Part shown: in pieces, positions 21,286 through 28,541 of the stretch | Layout of the letters: the number at the start of each line of letters is the position of its first letter | Numbering within the stretch: the first letter of the stretch is position 1 | Translations under genes and position numbers: made by a program | DNA from: Desulfobulbaceae bacterium | Lineage (GTDB): Bacteria; Desulfobacterota; Desulfobulbia; Desulfobulbales; UBA5123 | Reading direction: 5' to 3' | Length of the DNA stretch: 37,967 bases | Assembly: GCA_029865195.1 (NCBI GenBank) | Contig: JAOUHH010000002.1 | Coordinates: forward strand, 1 to 37,967 | Notes under the pieces: generated by a model | Told to the model about the DNA's origin: nothing | The model's database searches: none | Seen by the model: only the letters and a program-made list of their open reading frames with translations

Positions 21286-22152
21286 ATGAACAAACATTCC
21301 TGGCGCCTGGCGCCGCTTATCATGCTGGCCACTGTCCTGCTCGTGCAGTGCTCTCCGGCCTTTGCAGCCGACGGCTATTCCACCTCCATCTATAAGGAGG
21401 GCGGCGGCAACAAGATGGTTGTCGGCTCGGGCGGCGAGATCGAGGTGCAGTCCGGCGCCACCCTGGACATGCAGTCCGGCGCCAGCCTCAATATCCACGG
21501 CCTTTCCATTTCCGCCGCCGAGGCCGGCTACCTTGACGGGGCAAGCACCGCCAACAGCACCGCATCGGTGGTAGCCGTCCTCGATGCAAACAAGAACCTC
21601 AAGGTGGCCAGCGGCAACGGCTCCGGGGTCGGGGGGACCGTTGCCGTTGCCGAGTATGGGGTGGGCGACGTCATCCACAAGACCGTTATCACCTGCACAG
21701 CCACCACCGTCACCATCTCGGACGATGCCGGGGTGGCGCAATACGGCGGGGTGAAATTGTACGACTTCCCGGAAGGCTCGGCGCTGATCCATGGCGCTGT
21801 CATCAACGGGGCGCTCACTGCCGGGGTAACCGGTACGATAATCGACGGATGGAGCGGCGGGGTGGCGCTCGGCTCGGCAACGGCCACCACCGGCGCGACC
21901 CTTACCGGCACCGAGGCTGATCTTGTGCCGGAGGTGAACATCCCGGCGGCAACGCTCAAAGTCGGGACGGCCAAGGCATACCCTACCCCGACCGCGCTCA
22001 CCGAGAGCGGAGCACGATGGGTTGACGGCACGTCTACCCCCATTGACCTCTACCTGAACTTCGTCATCGACGACGACGCAACCCATACCGCCGGCACGGC
22101 GACATTCACCGGCACCATCACGGTGCTGTGGTCGAACCTGGGGGACGTGTAG
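21286..22152 (+). CDS. Repeat-rich structural protein with a Sec signal peptide
   Basis: A 288-residue protein. It begins with an apparent signal peptide: MNKHSWRLAPLIMLATVLLV, then a C-region ending SPAFA/ADGY (cleavage after about residue 27). A repeat-rich beta region follows, with GSGGEIEVQSGATLDMQSGASLNI showing short tandem units. The rest is Gly/Thr/Ala-rich beta structure. Such proteins occur in the head or head-tail module of siphoviruses as fibres or decoration. Start at 21286 chosen for GGGAG; an in-frame ATG at 21241 would bury the signal peptide. A signal peptide here is unusual. Confidence 0.7.
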   Translation: MNKHSWRLAPLIMLATVLLVQCSPAFAADGYSTSIYKEGGGNKMVVGSGGEIEVQSGATLDMQSGASLNIHGLSISAAEAGYLDGASTANSTASVVAVLDANKNLKVASGNGSGVGGTVAVAEYGVGDVIHKTVITCTATTVTISDDAGVAQYGGVKLYDFPEGSALIHGAVINGALTAGVTGTIIDGWSGGVALGSATATTGATLTGTEADLVPEVNIPAATLKVGTAKAYPTPTALTESGARWVDGTSTPIDLYLNFVIDDDATHTAGTATFTGTITVLWSNLGDV

Positions 22153-22156
22153 GCCA

Positions 22157-22981
22157 ATGAGCGCCCGCCAAATCATAACAGCGCCGGCAGTCGAGCCATT
22201 GACCATTGCCGAGGTCAAGGGCAACTGCCGGATCAACCTGGGCGACAACTCGGACGAGTCCGTCATCCTGGAGACTGCGGCGGTGGCCAGGGTGAGCGCC
22301 TCCACCTTCACGGTGGTTGGCGACCGGCGGAAAATCTACTCGCCCGGGCGGTATCTGGCGCTTGACCAGACCACCGACGCCACCGGCTATGTGGCGGCGG
22401 CGCCCACCTTTGACAGCGTTGCCAACAAGACCACGGTGCGCTTCAGCGGCACGGTGGACAGCGGCCTTGCCTCGGTGAGCTACGGCGACGGCCACCTGGC
22501 TAAACTCATCGCCATGGCCAGGGACATTGCCGAGCAGCACCAGCGGCGCAGCCTCATCACCCAGACCCTTGACCTTTTTTTTGACGGGTTCCCGGAGGGT
22601 GATGCCCTGCCGCTCCATGCCTCGCCCATCCAGTCGGTTGCCTCGCTCAAGTACACCGACTCGGACGGGGTGGAGCACACCGTGGACACTGCCGACTACT
22701 CGGTAGACCTGGTGAGCATCCGGCCGCAGTTGGTGCTCGGCTACGGCAAGAGCTGGCCCAGTGCCACCCTGCGGCCCATGCTGCCGGTGGTGGCCCGGGT
22801 GGTGGCAGGCTACGGCGACTCCGGCGATGCGGTGCCAGCCTCGACCTGGTCAGGCATGATGCTGCTCGTCAGCAGCATGTACGAATACCGGGAGGATATC
22901 GTTACCGGCACCATCGTCAGCAAGATGCCGCGCTCGGCCGAGTACCAGCTCGACCGCGAGGCGATCGTGGAGTTGCCATGA
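22157..22981 (+). CDS. Head-tail connector, phiE125 gp8-like, with insertion
   Basis: A 274-residue protein. The start (ITAPAVEPLTIAEVKGNCRIN) and the later part (AEQHQRRSLITQTLDLFFDGFPEGDALPL, SPIQSVASLKYTDSDGVEHT, RVVAGYGDSG, MLLVSSMYEYRE) match the phiE125 gp8 / gp6-like connector family. Between them, about residues 48-110 hold an inserted beta-rich segment (VVGDRRKIYSPGRYLALDQ) that ordinary members do not have. The protein would sit as a ring below the portal. Confidence 0.82.
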   Translation: MSARQIITAPAVEPLTIAEVKGNCRINLGDNSDESVILETAAVARVSASTFTVVGDRRKIYSPGRYLALDQTTDATGYVAAAPTFDSVANKTTVRFSGTVDSGLASVSYGDGHLAKLIAMARDIAEQHQRRSLITQTLDLFFDGFPEGDALPLHASPIQSVASLKYTDSDGVEHTVDTADYSVDLVSIRPQLVLGYGKSWPSATLRPMLPVVARVVAGYGDSGDAVPASTWSGMMLLVSSMYEYREDIVTGTIVSKMPRSAEYQLDREAIVELP

Positions 22982-23298
22982 GGGCGGGGAGGCTGCGCCA
23001 TCGGGTGATCATCCAGGCCGCCGGCGGCACTGCCAACGGCTACAACGAGGTGGTGGCAACCTGGTCGAACGTGGCCACGGTGTGGGCGGATGTGCGGCCA
23101 GCCAGTGGCAAAGAACAGTGGCGTGGCCTGGAGCCGGAGGCGGTGGTATCCCACGAGGTCGCCATGCGCTACCGGGCCGGGGTGGGCCCGGCCAACCGGC
23201 TGCTGTTTGGCTCCAGGGTGCTGAACATCAAGGCGGTGCTCAACCTGGACGAACGCAACCGGGAACTGCTGCTGCTCTGCGAGGAGAAACCGTCATGA
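22978..23298 (+). CDS. Head closure protein
   Basis: A 106-residue protein starting MRAGRLRHRVIIQ, with TWSNVATVWADVRPASGKE in the middle and RVLNIKAVLNLDERNRELLLLCEE at the end. This is the signature order of the phage head-tail adaptor (head closure) family. It would plug the connector after packaging. Overlaps both neighbours by 4 nt. Confidence 0.9.
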   Translation: MRAGRLRHRVIIQAAGGTANGYNEVVATWSNVATVWADVRPASGKEQWRGLEPEAVVSHEVAMRYRAGVGPANRLLFGSRVLNIKAVLNLDERNRELLLLCEEKPS

Positions 23299-23780
23299 AG
23301 ATGAGCATGAAGCCGTCAGCAGCCACAGCAGATCTTCTAAAAAAACTCGGAGACCTGCTTTCCGTCGGCGAGCTGAACTACGCAGCCGGAATTGGCGCTG
23401 ACATCGTAGCAGAAGAAGCACGCCGTCTAGCCCCTGGCGGCCCAACAGGTAACCTCAGGCGCGGCATTGTTTCACGAATTGACAACGTAAAGGTCTTGTT
23501 TGGTTCAGGAGGTAAGGCCGGCCACGCTTATGTCGGAATTAACTATAATATTGCGCCACACGCCCACCTGGTGGAGTTCGGCACTGCCGGGGCCCGGACG
23601 CCGACAAAAAAGAAATACCTGAAGATGGTCATTGACGGCCAGGTCATCTTCCGCCGGGTGGCAGGGCCGATGCCGGCAAAACCGTTTTTGCGGCCTGCAA
23701 TAGACGCCAAATCGCCAGAGGCCGCTGCCGCCGTTGCCGCCGATCTCGCTGCAAGGATCGCATTAAAGGTCGGGTCATGA
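23295..23780 (+). CDS. Tail completion protein, HK97 gp10 family
   Basis: A 161-residue protein. Family features: ADIVAEEARRLAPGGPTGNLRRGI and the later NIAPHAHLVEFGTAGARTP, PMPAKPFLRPAIDA. It joins the tail tube to the head-tail connector. The first 260 nt are AT-richer in codon use than the rest, a possible mosaic joint. Start at 23295 chosen for the ATGA overlap with the head closure gene; the longer open frame reads through another gene. Confidence 0.9.
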   Translation: MKMSMKPSAATADLLKKLGDLLSVGELNYAAGIGADIVAEEARRLAPGGPTGNLRRGIVSRIDNVKVLFGSGGKAGHAYVGINYNIAPHAHLVEFGTAGARTPTKKKYLKMVIDGQVIFRRVAGPMPAKPFLRPAIDAKSPEAAAAVAADLAARIALKVGS

Positions 23781-24196
23781 GCATCGAGACCACCATTGAC
23801 AGCCTGGCCAAGGGGTTGGTGGCGCGGCTCAAGGGCTTTGCCGGCCTCACCGCCCTGGTGGGCGCCAGGATCTACCTTGGCACGGTGCCCCAGGGCCAGC
23901 CCAGGCCGGCGGTGACCTTGCAGTTGGTGTCGGTGGTCCCCACCGGTGACATGCGCAGCCATGAGTGCGAGCGCAGCCGCTGGCAGGTGTCTGCCTGGGG
24001 CGACACCTACACCCAGGCCAGGACCACGGCAACCCAAGTGGTGGCGGCGCTCTCCGGATTCTCCGGCAGCCTTGGCGGAGTGGCCACTGTGCAGCAGATA
24101 TTTTTTGACGACCAGCTTGAGATAGCCGAACGGCCGGACGACTCGGACGGAGCCGGCTTTCATCATATCCCGACCGACTTCATGGTCTGGTCGTAA
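23777..24196 (+). CDS. Tail terminator-like protein (DUF3168 type)
   Basis: A 139-residue protein with LKGFAGLTALVGARIYLGTVPQGQPRPAVTL near the start and SRWQVSAWGDTYTQARTTATQVVAAL in the middle, ending with an aromatic strand (GFHHIPTDFMVW). This is the DUF3168/tail-completion pattern; such proteins cap the tail tube. It overlaps the gp10-like gene by 4 nt. Confidence 0.87.
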   Translation: MSIETTIDSLAKGLVARLKGFAGLTALVGARIYLGTVPQGQPRPAVTLQLVSVVPTGDMRSHECERSRWQVSAWGDTYTQARTTATQVVAALSGFSGSLGGVATVQQIFFDDQLEIAERPDDSDGAGFHHIPTDFMVWS

Positions 24197-24217
24197 CCAT
24201 CACAGAGGGGAACAGCC

Positions 24218-24919
24218 ATGGGAGTTTCATACAAGCTCGGAGTGGACGCCGCAATCGTCCTCAAGTACGGCGGTGCAGATCAGGCGGTAATCAAGGGGCT
24301 CAACCGGATGGGGCTGCCGGGCCTGCTGCGCGAGGTGATCAAGCTCAACGAGTTCCGCGTTGACTTTGCCGTTGAGGTCACCGGCGAGGGTTCGCACGGG
24401 AGGTTCACCTTTGGCGGCAACCTGGTCACCGGCGACACCAAGGGTCAGGACCAGTTGAAGCAGTACCTCAAGGACAACACCAAGTTCACCGACTGCCGCT
24501 GGTATCTGGACCTGAACGACTTCATCGCCCCGGACCTGGCCAACGACCCGGACAACGCCGGATTCCAGGTGAGCAAGGTGGAGCCTGGAGAGGCGCAGAA
24601 AAACGGCACCTTCCCCCTCTCCGGCGAGATGGTTACCAACGGCCTCTACTGCTACTTTGTGGCCCACCAAACCGACGACGCCACGCCCACCATGGCCTTT
24701 GTCACCGGCACTCCGGCCACCATCACCGACTCCGGCAGCGGCTTTGTGACCTCTGGCTTCAAGGCCGGCCAGACGCTGATCGTCGAGGGCTCCACCTCCA
24801 ACGACGGCCAGTACCTTATCGCCAACGTGGCGGCCGGCACCATCACCCTGGCCACCGGCGAAACCCTTGCCAGCGAGCCGGCCGTCGATGGCACCGCCCT
24901 GCACGGAGGGAAGCTGTAA
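24218..24919 (+). CDS. Major tail (tube) protein
   Basis: A 233-residue protein. The N-terminal two-thirds is the tube fold: NRMGLPGLLREVIKLNEFRVDF, GRFTFGGNLVTGDTKGQDQLKQYL and KVEPGEAQKNGTFPLSGEM. The C-terminal part (about 165-233) is a separate beta domain (TITDSGSGFVTSGFKAGQTLIV), probably exposed on the tail surface. A GAGGGG site precedes the ATG. Its last base begins the chaperone start. Confidence 0.88.
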   Translation: MGVSYKLGVDAAIVLKYGGADQAVIKGLNRMGLPGLLREVIKLNEFRVDFAVEVTGEGSHGRFTFGGNLVTGDTKGQDQLKQYLKDNTKFTDCRWYLDLNDFIAPDLANDPDNAGFQVSKVEPGEAQKNGTFPLSGEMVTNGLYCYFVAHQTDDATPTMAFVTGTPATITDSGSGFVTSGFKAGQTLIVEGSTSNDGQYLIANVAAGTITLATGETLASEPAVDGTALHGGKL

Positions 24920-25338
24920 TGCCCAAGATCATCAAGCCCCGTGAAATGTGGTTTGAATGGCCCGAGGATCCGTTCGGCGGGCGGATCCTCGTCCGCCACC
25001 TCAAGGCTGGGGACACCGCCGGCATCCACTCCCAGTGCATGTCGGCGGTGAACAGCTACGACGCCGAACTGAACACCGTGGAGGTTACCCAGCGGCACGA
25101 CCTGGCAAAGGAGCGGCAACTGACCTGCCAGGCAGCGGTGGTGGACTGGGAAAACTTCATGGGTGAGGACGGCAAGCCCATGAAGTGCGACAAGGCCGGC
25201 AAGCAGGCCTTTGCCATGGAGGATGGGTTCTTTTCTCAGCTCCAGGCGTTTCGCGGCCAGCTCTCCGACCTGGTGGATAAGGAGGAGGAGGAGGCAATAA
25301 AAAACTTGTCGGCTTTGCCGTCTGGCTCTCCGGCGTAG
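24919..25338 (+). CDS. Tail assembly chaperone G
   Basis: A 139-residue protein lying between tube and tape-measure genes, the fixed position of the G chaperone. Residues about 10-130 are mixed helical (WFEWPEDPFGGRILVRHLKAGD; FAMEDGFFSQLQAFRGQLSDLV) and end in an acidic run (DKEEEEA). Its stop at 25336-25338 lies in the loop of the frameshift hairpin. Ribosomes that slip at 25299-25305 instead continue into the T extension to give the longer GT form. Confidence 0.82.
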   Translation: MPKIIKPREMWFEWPEDPFGGRILVRHLKAGDTAGIHSQCMSAVNSYDAELNTVEVTQRHDLAKERQLTCQAAVVDWENFMGEDGKPMKCDKAGKQAFAMEDGFFSQLQAFRGQLSDLVDKEEEEAIKNLSALPSGSPA

Positions 25339-25349
25339 GGCGGCAAAGC
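25281..25349 (+). promoter_or_regulatory. Programmed -1 frameshift signal
   Basis: Three elements in the right order. A Shine-Dalgarno-like GGAGGAGGAGGAGG lies at 25281-25294. The slippery heptamer A AAA AAC (25299-25305) is in the zero frame. A hairpin has perfect 9-bp arms GCTTTGCCG / CGGCAAAGC (25312-25320, 25341-25349), starting 6 nt after the heptamer. This is the combination known from dnaX and tail chaperone genes. The zero-frame stop lies in the loop. Confidence 0.88.
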
Positions 25350-25718
25350 TGCGATGAGTGCCGGGAGACGTATGAATCCCACTCCCGGCAACGGCCGTAT
25401 GAAAAAGGGGCGGAGCCGGCGCCGGAGCCTCCCCCCTGCTCCACCTGCAAGCCTGCGGTGGTACACCGCCAGGATCACCACCTGGCCCTGGCGGTGTACC
25501 ACCGCTGCAGCGACGACATGCAGTACGCCGAGGGGATGCCGGTGGGGATTGCCGGGACGGCGATATCAAACGCCATGACCGAGTGCGGAGTGGTGAAGGC
25601 GGACCGGCTCTCAATTTATGACCTGGTCAAACTGATCGGCCGCACCATCGCCGGAGAAGTGGCGGACGACCACAAGCGCAAAATGGAAGAGGCCAGAGAT
25701 GCCGCAAGTCAACCATGA
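25305..25718 (+). CDS. T extension of tail assembly chaperone (GT by frameshift)
   Basis: The -1 frame from the slippery site encodes 137 residues, giving a GT fusion of about 266 residues with the first 129 codons of G. The extension has Cys pairs CDEC and CSTC with a later Cys (YHRC), a likely zinc site, then a helical part (DRLSIYDLVKLIGRTIAGEV). In lambda-like phages GT holds the tape measure during tail assembly. There is no proper start codon of its own; the frame overlaps the tape-measure start by 20 nt. Confidence 0.8.
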   Translation, partial: LVGFAVWLSGVGRQSCDECRETYESHSRQRPYEKGAEPAPEPPPCSTCKPAVVHRQDHHLALAVYHRCSDDMQYAEGMPVGIAGTAISNAMTECGVVKADRLSIYDLVKLIGRTIAGEVADDHKRKMEEARDAASQP

Positions 25719-28161
25719 GATGAGATTCAACCTGCGGGTCGATGATAATGGGTCAGTTACGGTAAAACGGTTTGCTGATGACTCTGATACTGCCTTCAGG
25801 AGGGTTGAAAAATCTGTCAACCGCGTTTCATTGCAGGCGCTGCCCGAGCAAGATAGGGCATTGGAGGCAACCAAGAGGAAATGGTACGCACTACACTCCG
25901 AAGTGGTGAAGCTAGAGAAGGCCGGCCGGATCAGTAAGGATATCGCCGACCAGTGGCATGACGCGCTGGGGCGGCGCATGGCGGATGATCTGGACCGGCT
26001 CAAGTCACGCGGTTCTGAAACCTTCTCGGCCATCGCCAGCCACGCAAAAGCCGCCATTGCTGCGGCGACGTTCGCCGCCGTTACCATGGCCGGTAAGGAG
26101 ATCTACCAGGCCACCATCAACATGGAGCGGATGCGCAACGCGCTCAAATCCGCCACCGGTTCGAGCCAGCAGGCTGCCGAAGAAATCTCATTCCTTCGGC
26201 AAGAGGCAAACCGCCTCGGCCTCGACCTGCAGGCGGCCGGCAAGGGGTTTGTGACCATCGCAGCCGCTGCCAAGGGCACAACGCTTGCCGGGGCCGGTGT
26301 CCGCGCCATCTTCTCTTCGGTGTCCGAGGCGTCGGCGGTGCTGGGGCTATCTGCCGACGACACCAACGCCTCCCTACTCGCCGTCTCCCAGATGATCAGC
26401 AAGGGCAAAGTGAGCGCCGAGGAGCTGCGCGGACAGTTGGGCGAGCGGCTGCCGGGCGCCTTCCAGGCGGCGGCCAGGTCCATGGGGATGACCACCTCGG
26501 AGCTCGACAAGATGCTCCAGAAAGGCCAGATCATGGCCGACGACTTCCTGCCCAAGTTCGCCGCCGAGCTGCACAAGACCTTCGGGCCTGACCTGGAGAC
26601 AGCGGCCGGCCGCTCAGAGGCAGCCTTTAACCGCCTTACAAACTCAATCACCGACCTCAAGGTAACCATCGGAGACAGCGGCGTCGTAAGCGGCCTGGCC
26701 GCCATTGCCAATCTCATGGCAAAGTCGATTGGCGGGTTTAACTACCTCCTCGATAAAACAGGTGACCTGCACAAGGGCCGGGAGATGTTTGCTGGCGAGC
26801 AGCTCGACAGGTTCATGGATGCTGATCTGGCCGAGCGCCGCCGGATGATCGAGCAGGAGACCAAGCGGCTGGAAAAAGCAAAACTGAAGGCCGCCTGGGC
26901 AGCAAAAAATATTCCGTTAAACAACAGGATAATGAGCGAGTTTACCCCTGTTGCAAGTTCTCCATTCATGCCGGATGGGGCAATAGAATCTTTCGGTGTC
27001 TCGGAACTCACCGACGAGGCAAAGAAGGCAGCCGAGGCAAGCCAGAAGCTGGCCGAGCGGTGGGCTGAGATCGAGCGGAAGATGCGGCTTGAGACCGCCA
27101 AGTCCAGCCTGGACGAGTACGAGCAAAAGCTCCTGGCCATCACCGCCGAGGCGGAAAAGCTCCGGGCAGATGCCAAGAAGGAAGGCTACCATGGCAGCCT
27201 GTGGTGGGTGGACCAGTGGGAATCAAGCCAAAAGTCCACCGCCGCCGCCGACAGGCAGCGCAAGGCCATGGAGGAAGTGGCCAAGCTCGCCAAGAAGTAC
27301 CGCGACGACGACGCCAAGGCCAGGGCCGACGAGCTGCGCGACATCGAGACTTCCCGGGCATCATGGGACGAGATCACCCTGGCCACCCTGCCCGAGCATG
27401 CTCAGGCCATCGAGGGGGTGCGGCGGCAATATAACGGGCTGCTTTCGAAGCTCGACGACCTGCAGGCCGCCGGCAAGATCACCATCGAGGGGGAAATGGC
27501 CCTCTGGGATGCCTTGTCTATCCGCGAGGCGGCAGCGCTGTCCGAGTTGACCAAGGCGAACGACGCCTATTACCAGGGGATGAATGAAAAGACCTCGGCG
27601 ATGAGCCAGTTTCAGATCGAGGCCTACCGCAACATGGAAAATGCTGCCGAAAAGTTCGTCAAAGACGTCCGCACCGGCCACGGGGACATCCTTTCGTCGT
27701 TCACCGACATGCTCAAGGAGATGGCGGACAAGTGGATCGCCAACCAGTTGATGATGGGGATGTTCGGAAAGGAGTTCGGTTCCGGCGGCGATCTGGGCGG
27801 GCTCATCGGCCTGGGGCTGGGGCTTGTCAAGGGCGTTGCCGGCTCGGCGTTCTCGGCGGCCACCGGCGCCACCTACAGCGGTTATGGCTTAAACGCCAGC
27901 AACGATCTCTCCGACGTGGCAGGAGGGGCGAGCCTGACCGGTAAATTATTGCCGTCGTTCGACGTCGGCACCCCGTATGTTCCAAGGGACATGGTTGCCA
28001 TGATCCACAAAGGGGAACGAATCATCCCGGCCGCCGAGAACAACCATGGGGCTGGCGCCACATTCAATTTCAGTATCAACGGCACTGACGCCAAACTCGC
28101 CGCCCGCCTTGAATCTCGGATCCGCGACGTTGTCCTCCAGGAACTGCGGGAGGCTTCGTGA
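25699..28161 (+). CDS. Tail tape measure protein
   Basis: An 820-residue protein. Residues about 120-300 are the tape-measure N-terminal domain, with the signature SKGKVSAEELRGQLGERLPGAFQAAARSMGMTTSEL. Long charged coiled-coil stretches follow (about 360-640). The C-terminal part has a Gly-rich hydrophobic segment (GLIGLGLGLVKGVAGSAF) and a lambda gpH-like end. Its length sets tail length: at about 0.15 nm per residue it implies a tail near 120 nm, so a siphovirus. Located directly after the chaperones, as usual. Confidence 0.94.
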   Translation: MPQVNHEMRFNLRVDDNGSVTVKRFADDSDTAFRRVEKSVNRVSLQALPEQDRALEATKRKWYALHSEVVKLEKAGRISKDIADQWHDALGRRMADDLDRLKSRGSETFSAIASHAKAAIAAATFAAVTMAGKEIYQATINMERMRNALKSATGSSQQAAEEISFLRQEANRLGLDLQAAGKGFVTIAAAAKGTTLAGAGVRAIFSSVSEASAVLGLSADDTNASLLAVSQMISKGKVSAEELRGQLGERLPGAFQAAARSMGMTTSELDKMLQKGQIMADDFLPKFAAELHKTFGPDLETAAGRSEAAFNRLTNSITDLKVTIGDSGVVSGLAAIANLMAKSIGGFNYLLDKTGDLHKGREMFAGEQLDRFMDADLAERRRMIEQETKRLEKAKLKAAWAAKNIPLNNRIMSEFTPVASSPFMPDGAIESFGVSELTDEAKKAAEASQKLAERWAEIERKMRLETAKSSLDEYEQKLLAITAEAEKLRADAKKEGYHGSLWWVDQWESSQKSTAAADRQRKAMEEVAKLAKKYRDDDAKARADELRDIETSRASWDEITLATLPEHAQAIEGVRRQYNGLLSKLDDLQAAGKITIEGEMALWDALSIREAAALSELTKANDAYYQGMNEKTSAMSQFQIEAYRNMENAAEKFVKDVRTGHGDILSSFTDMLKEMADKWIANQLMMGMFGKEFGSGGDLGGLIGLGLGLVKGVAGSAFSAATGATYSGYGLNASNDLSDVAGGASLTGKLLPSFDVGTPYVPRDMVAMIHKGERIIPAAENNHGAGATFNFSINGTDAKLAARLESRIRDVVLQELREAS

Positions 28162-28538
28162 TGGCGGTAACCAGAATGAGCCTGGACGGTTACACCTTCG
28201 CCCGCAACCCGCCGGCCGCCGGGGTTGGTGACATCGCCACCAAGGGAAAAGCGGCGGCTGTGGTGCAGACCTACTCATCGGCCGACGTTTTTGAATGGCC
28301 GGCAACCATTGTCGGCAAGACGGTGACCCTGTCATGGCCATTCATCCCGGCCGGCCAGCACACCACACTGGCCGGCAAGTTCGAGGCCCCAGGCAGCAAG
28401 GTGTGGAACCCCCAGGACGGTACCGGGAAATCCTACAACGTCGCCATCATCGACTACCCGGGGACAAGCTGCAAGCAGTACAACGCCGAGTTTATGAAGG
28501 ATGTCACCCTCACCCTCTTCATTCTCTCCCAGGTGTAG
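28161..28538 (+). CDS. Minor tail protein (unassigned)
   Basis: A 125-residue beta-rich protein (MAVTRMSLDGYTFARNPPAAG; TVTLSWPFIPAGQHTTLAGKF) between the tape measure and the tail hub, where small distal-tail or initiator proteins are found. Its ATG shares a base with the tape-measure stop (TGATG). No firm family. Confidence 0.65.
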   Translation: MAVTRMSLDGYTFARNPPAAGVGDIATKGKAAAVVQTYSSADVFEWPATIVGKTVTLSWPFIPAGQHTTLAGKFEAPGSKVWNPQDGTGKSYNVAIIDYPGTSCKQYNAEFMKDVTLTLFILSQV

Positions 28539-28541
28539 GCA

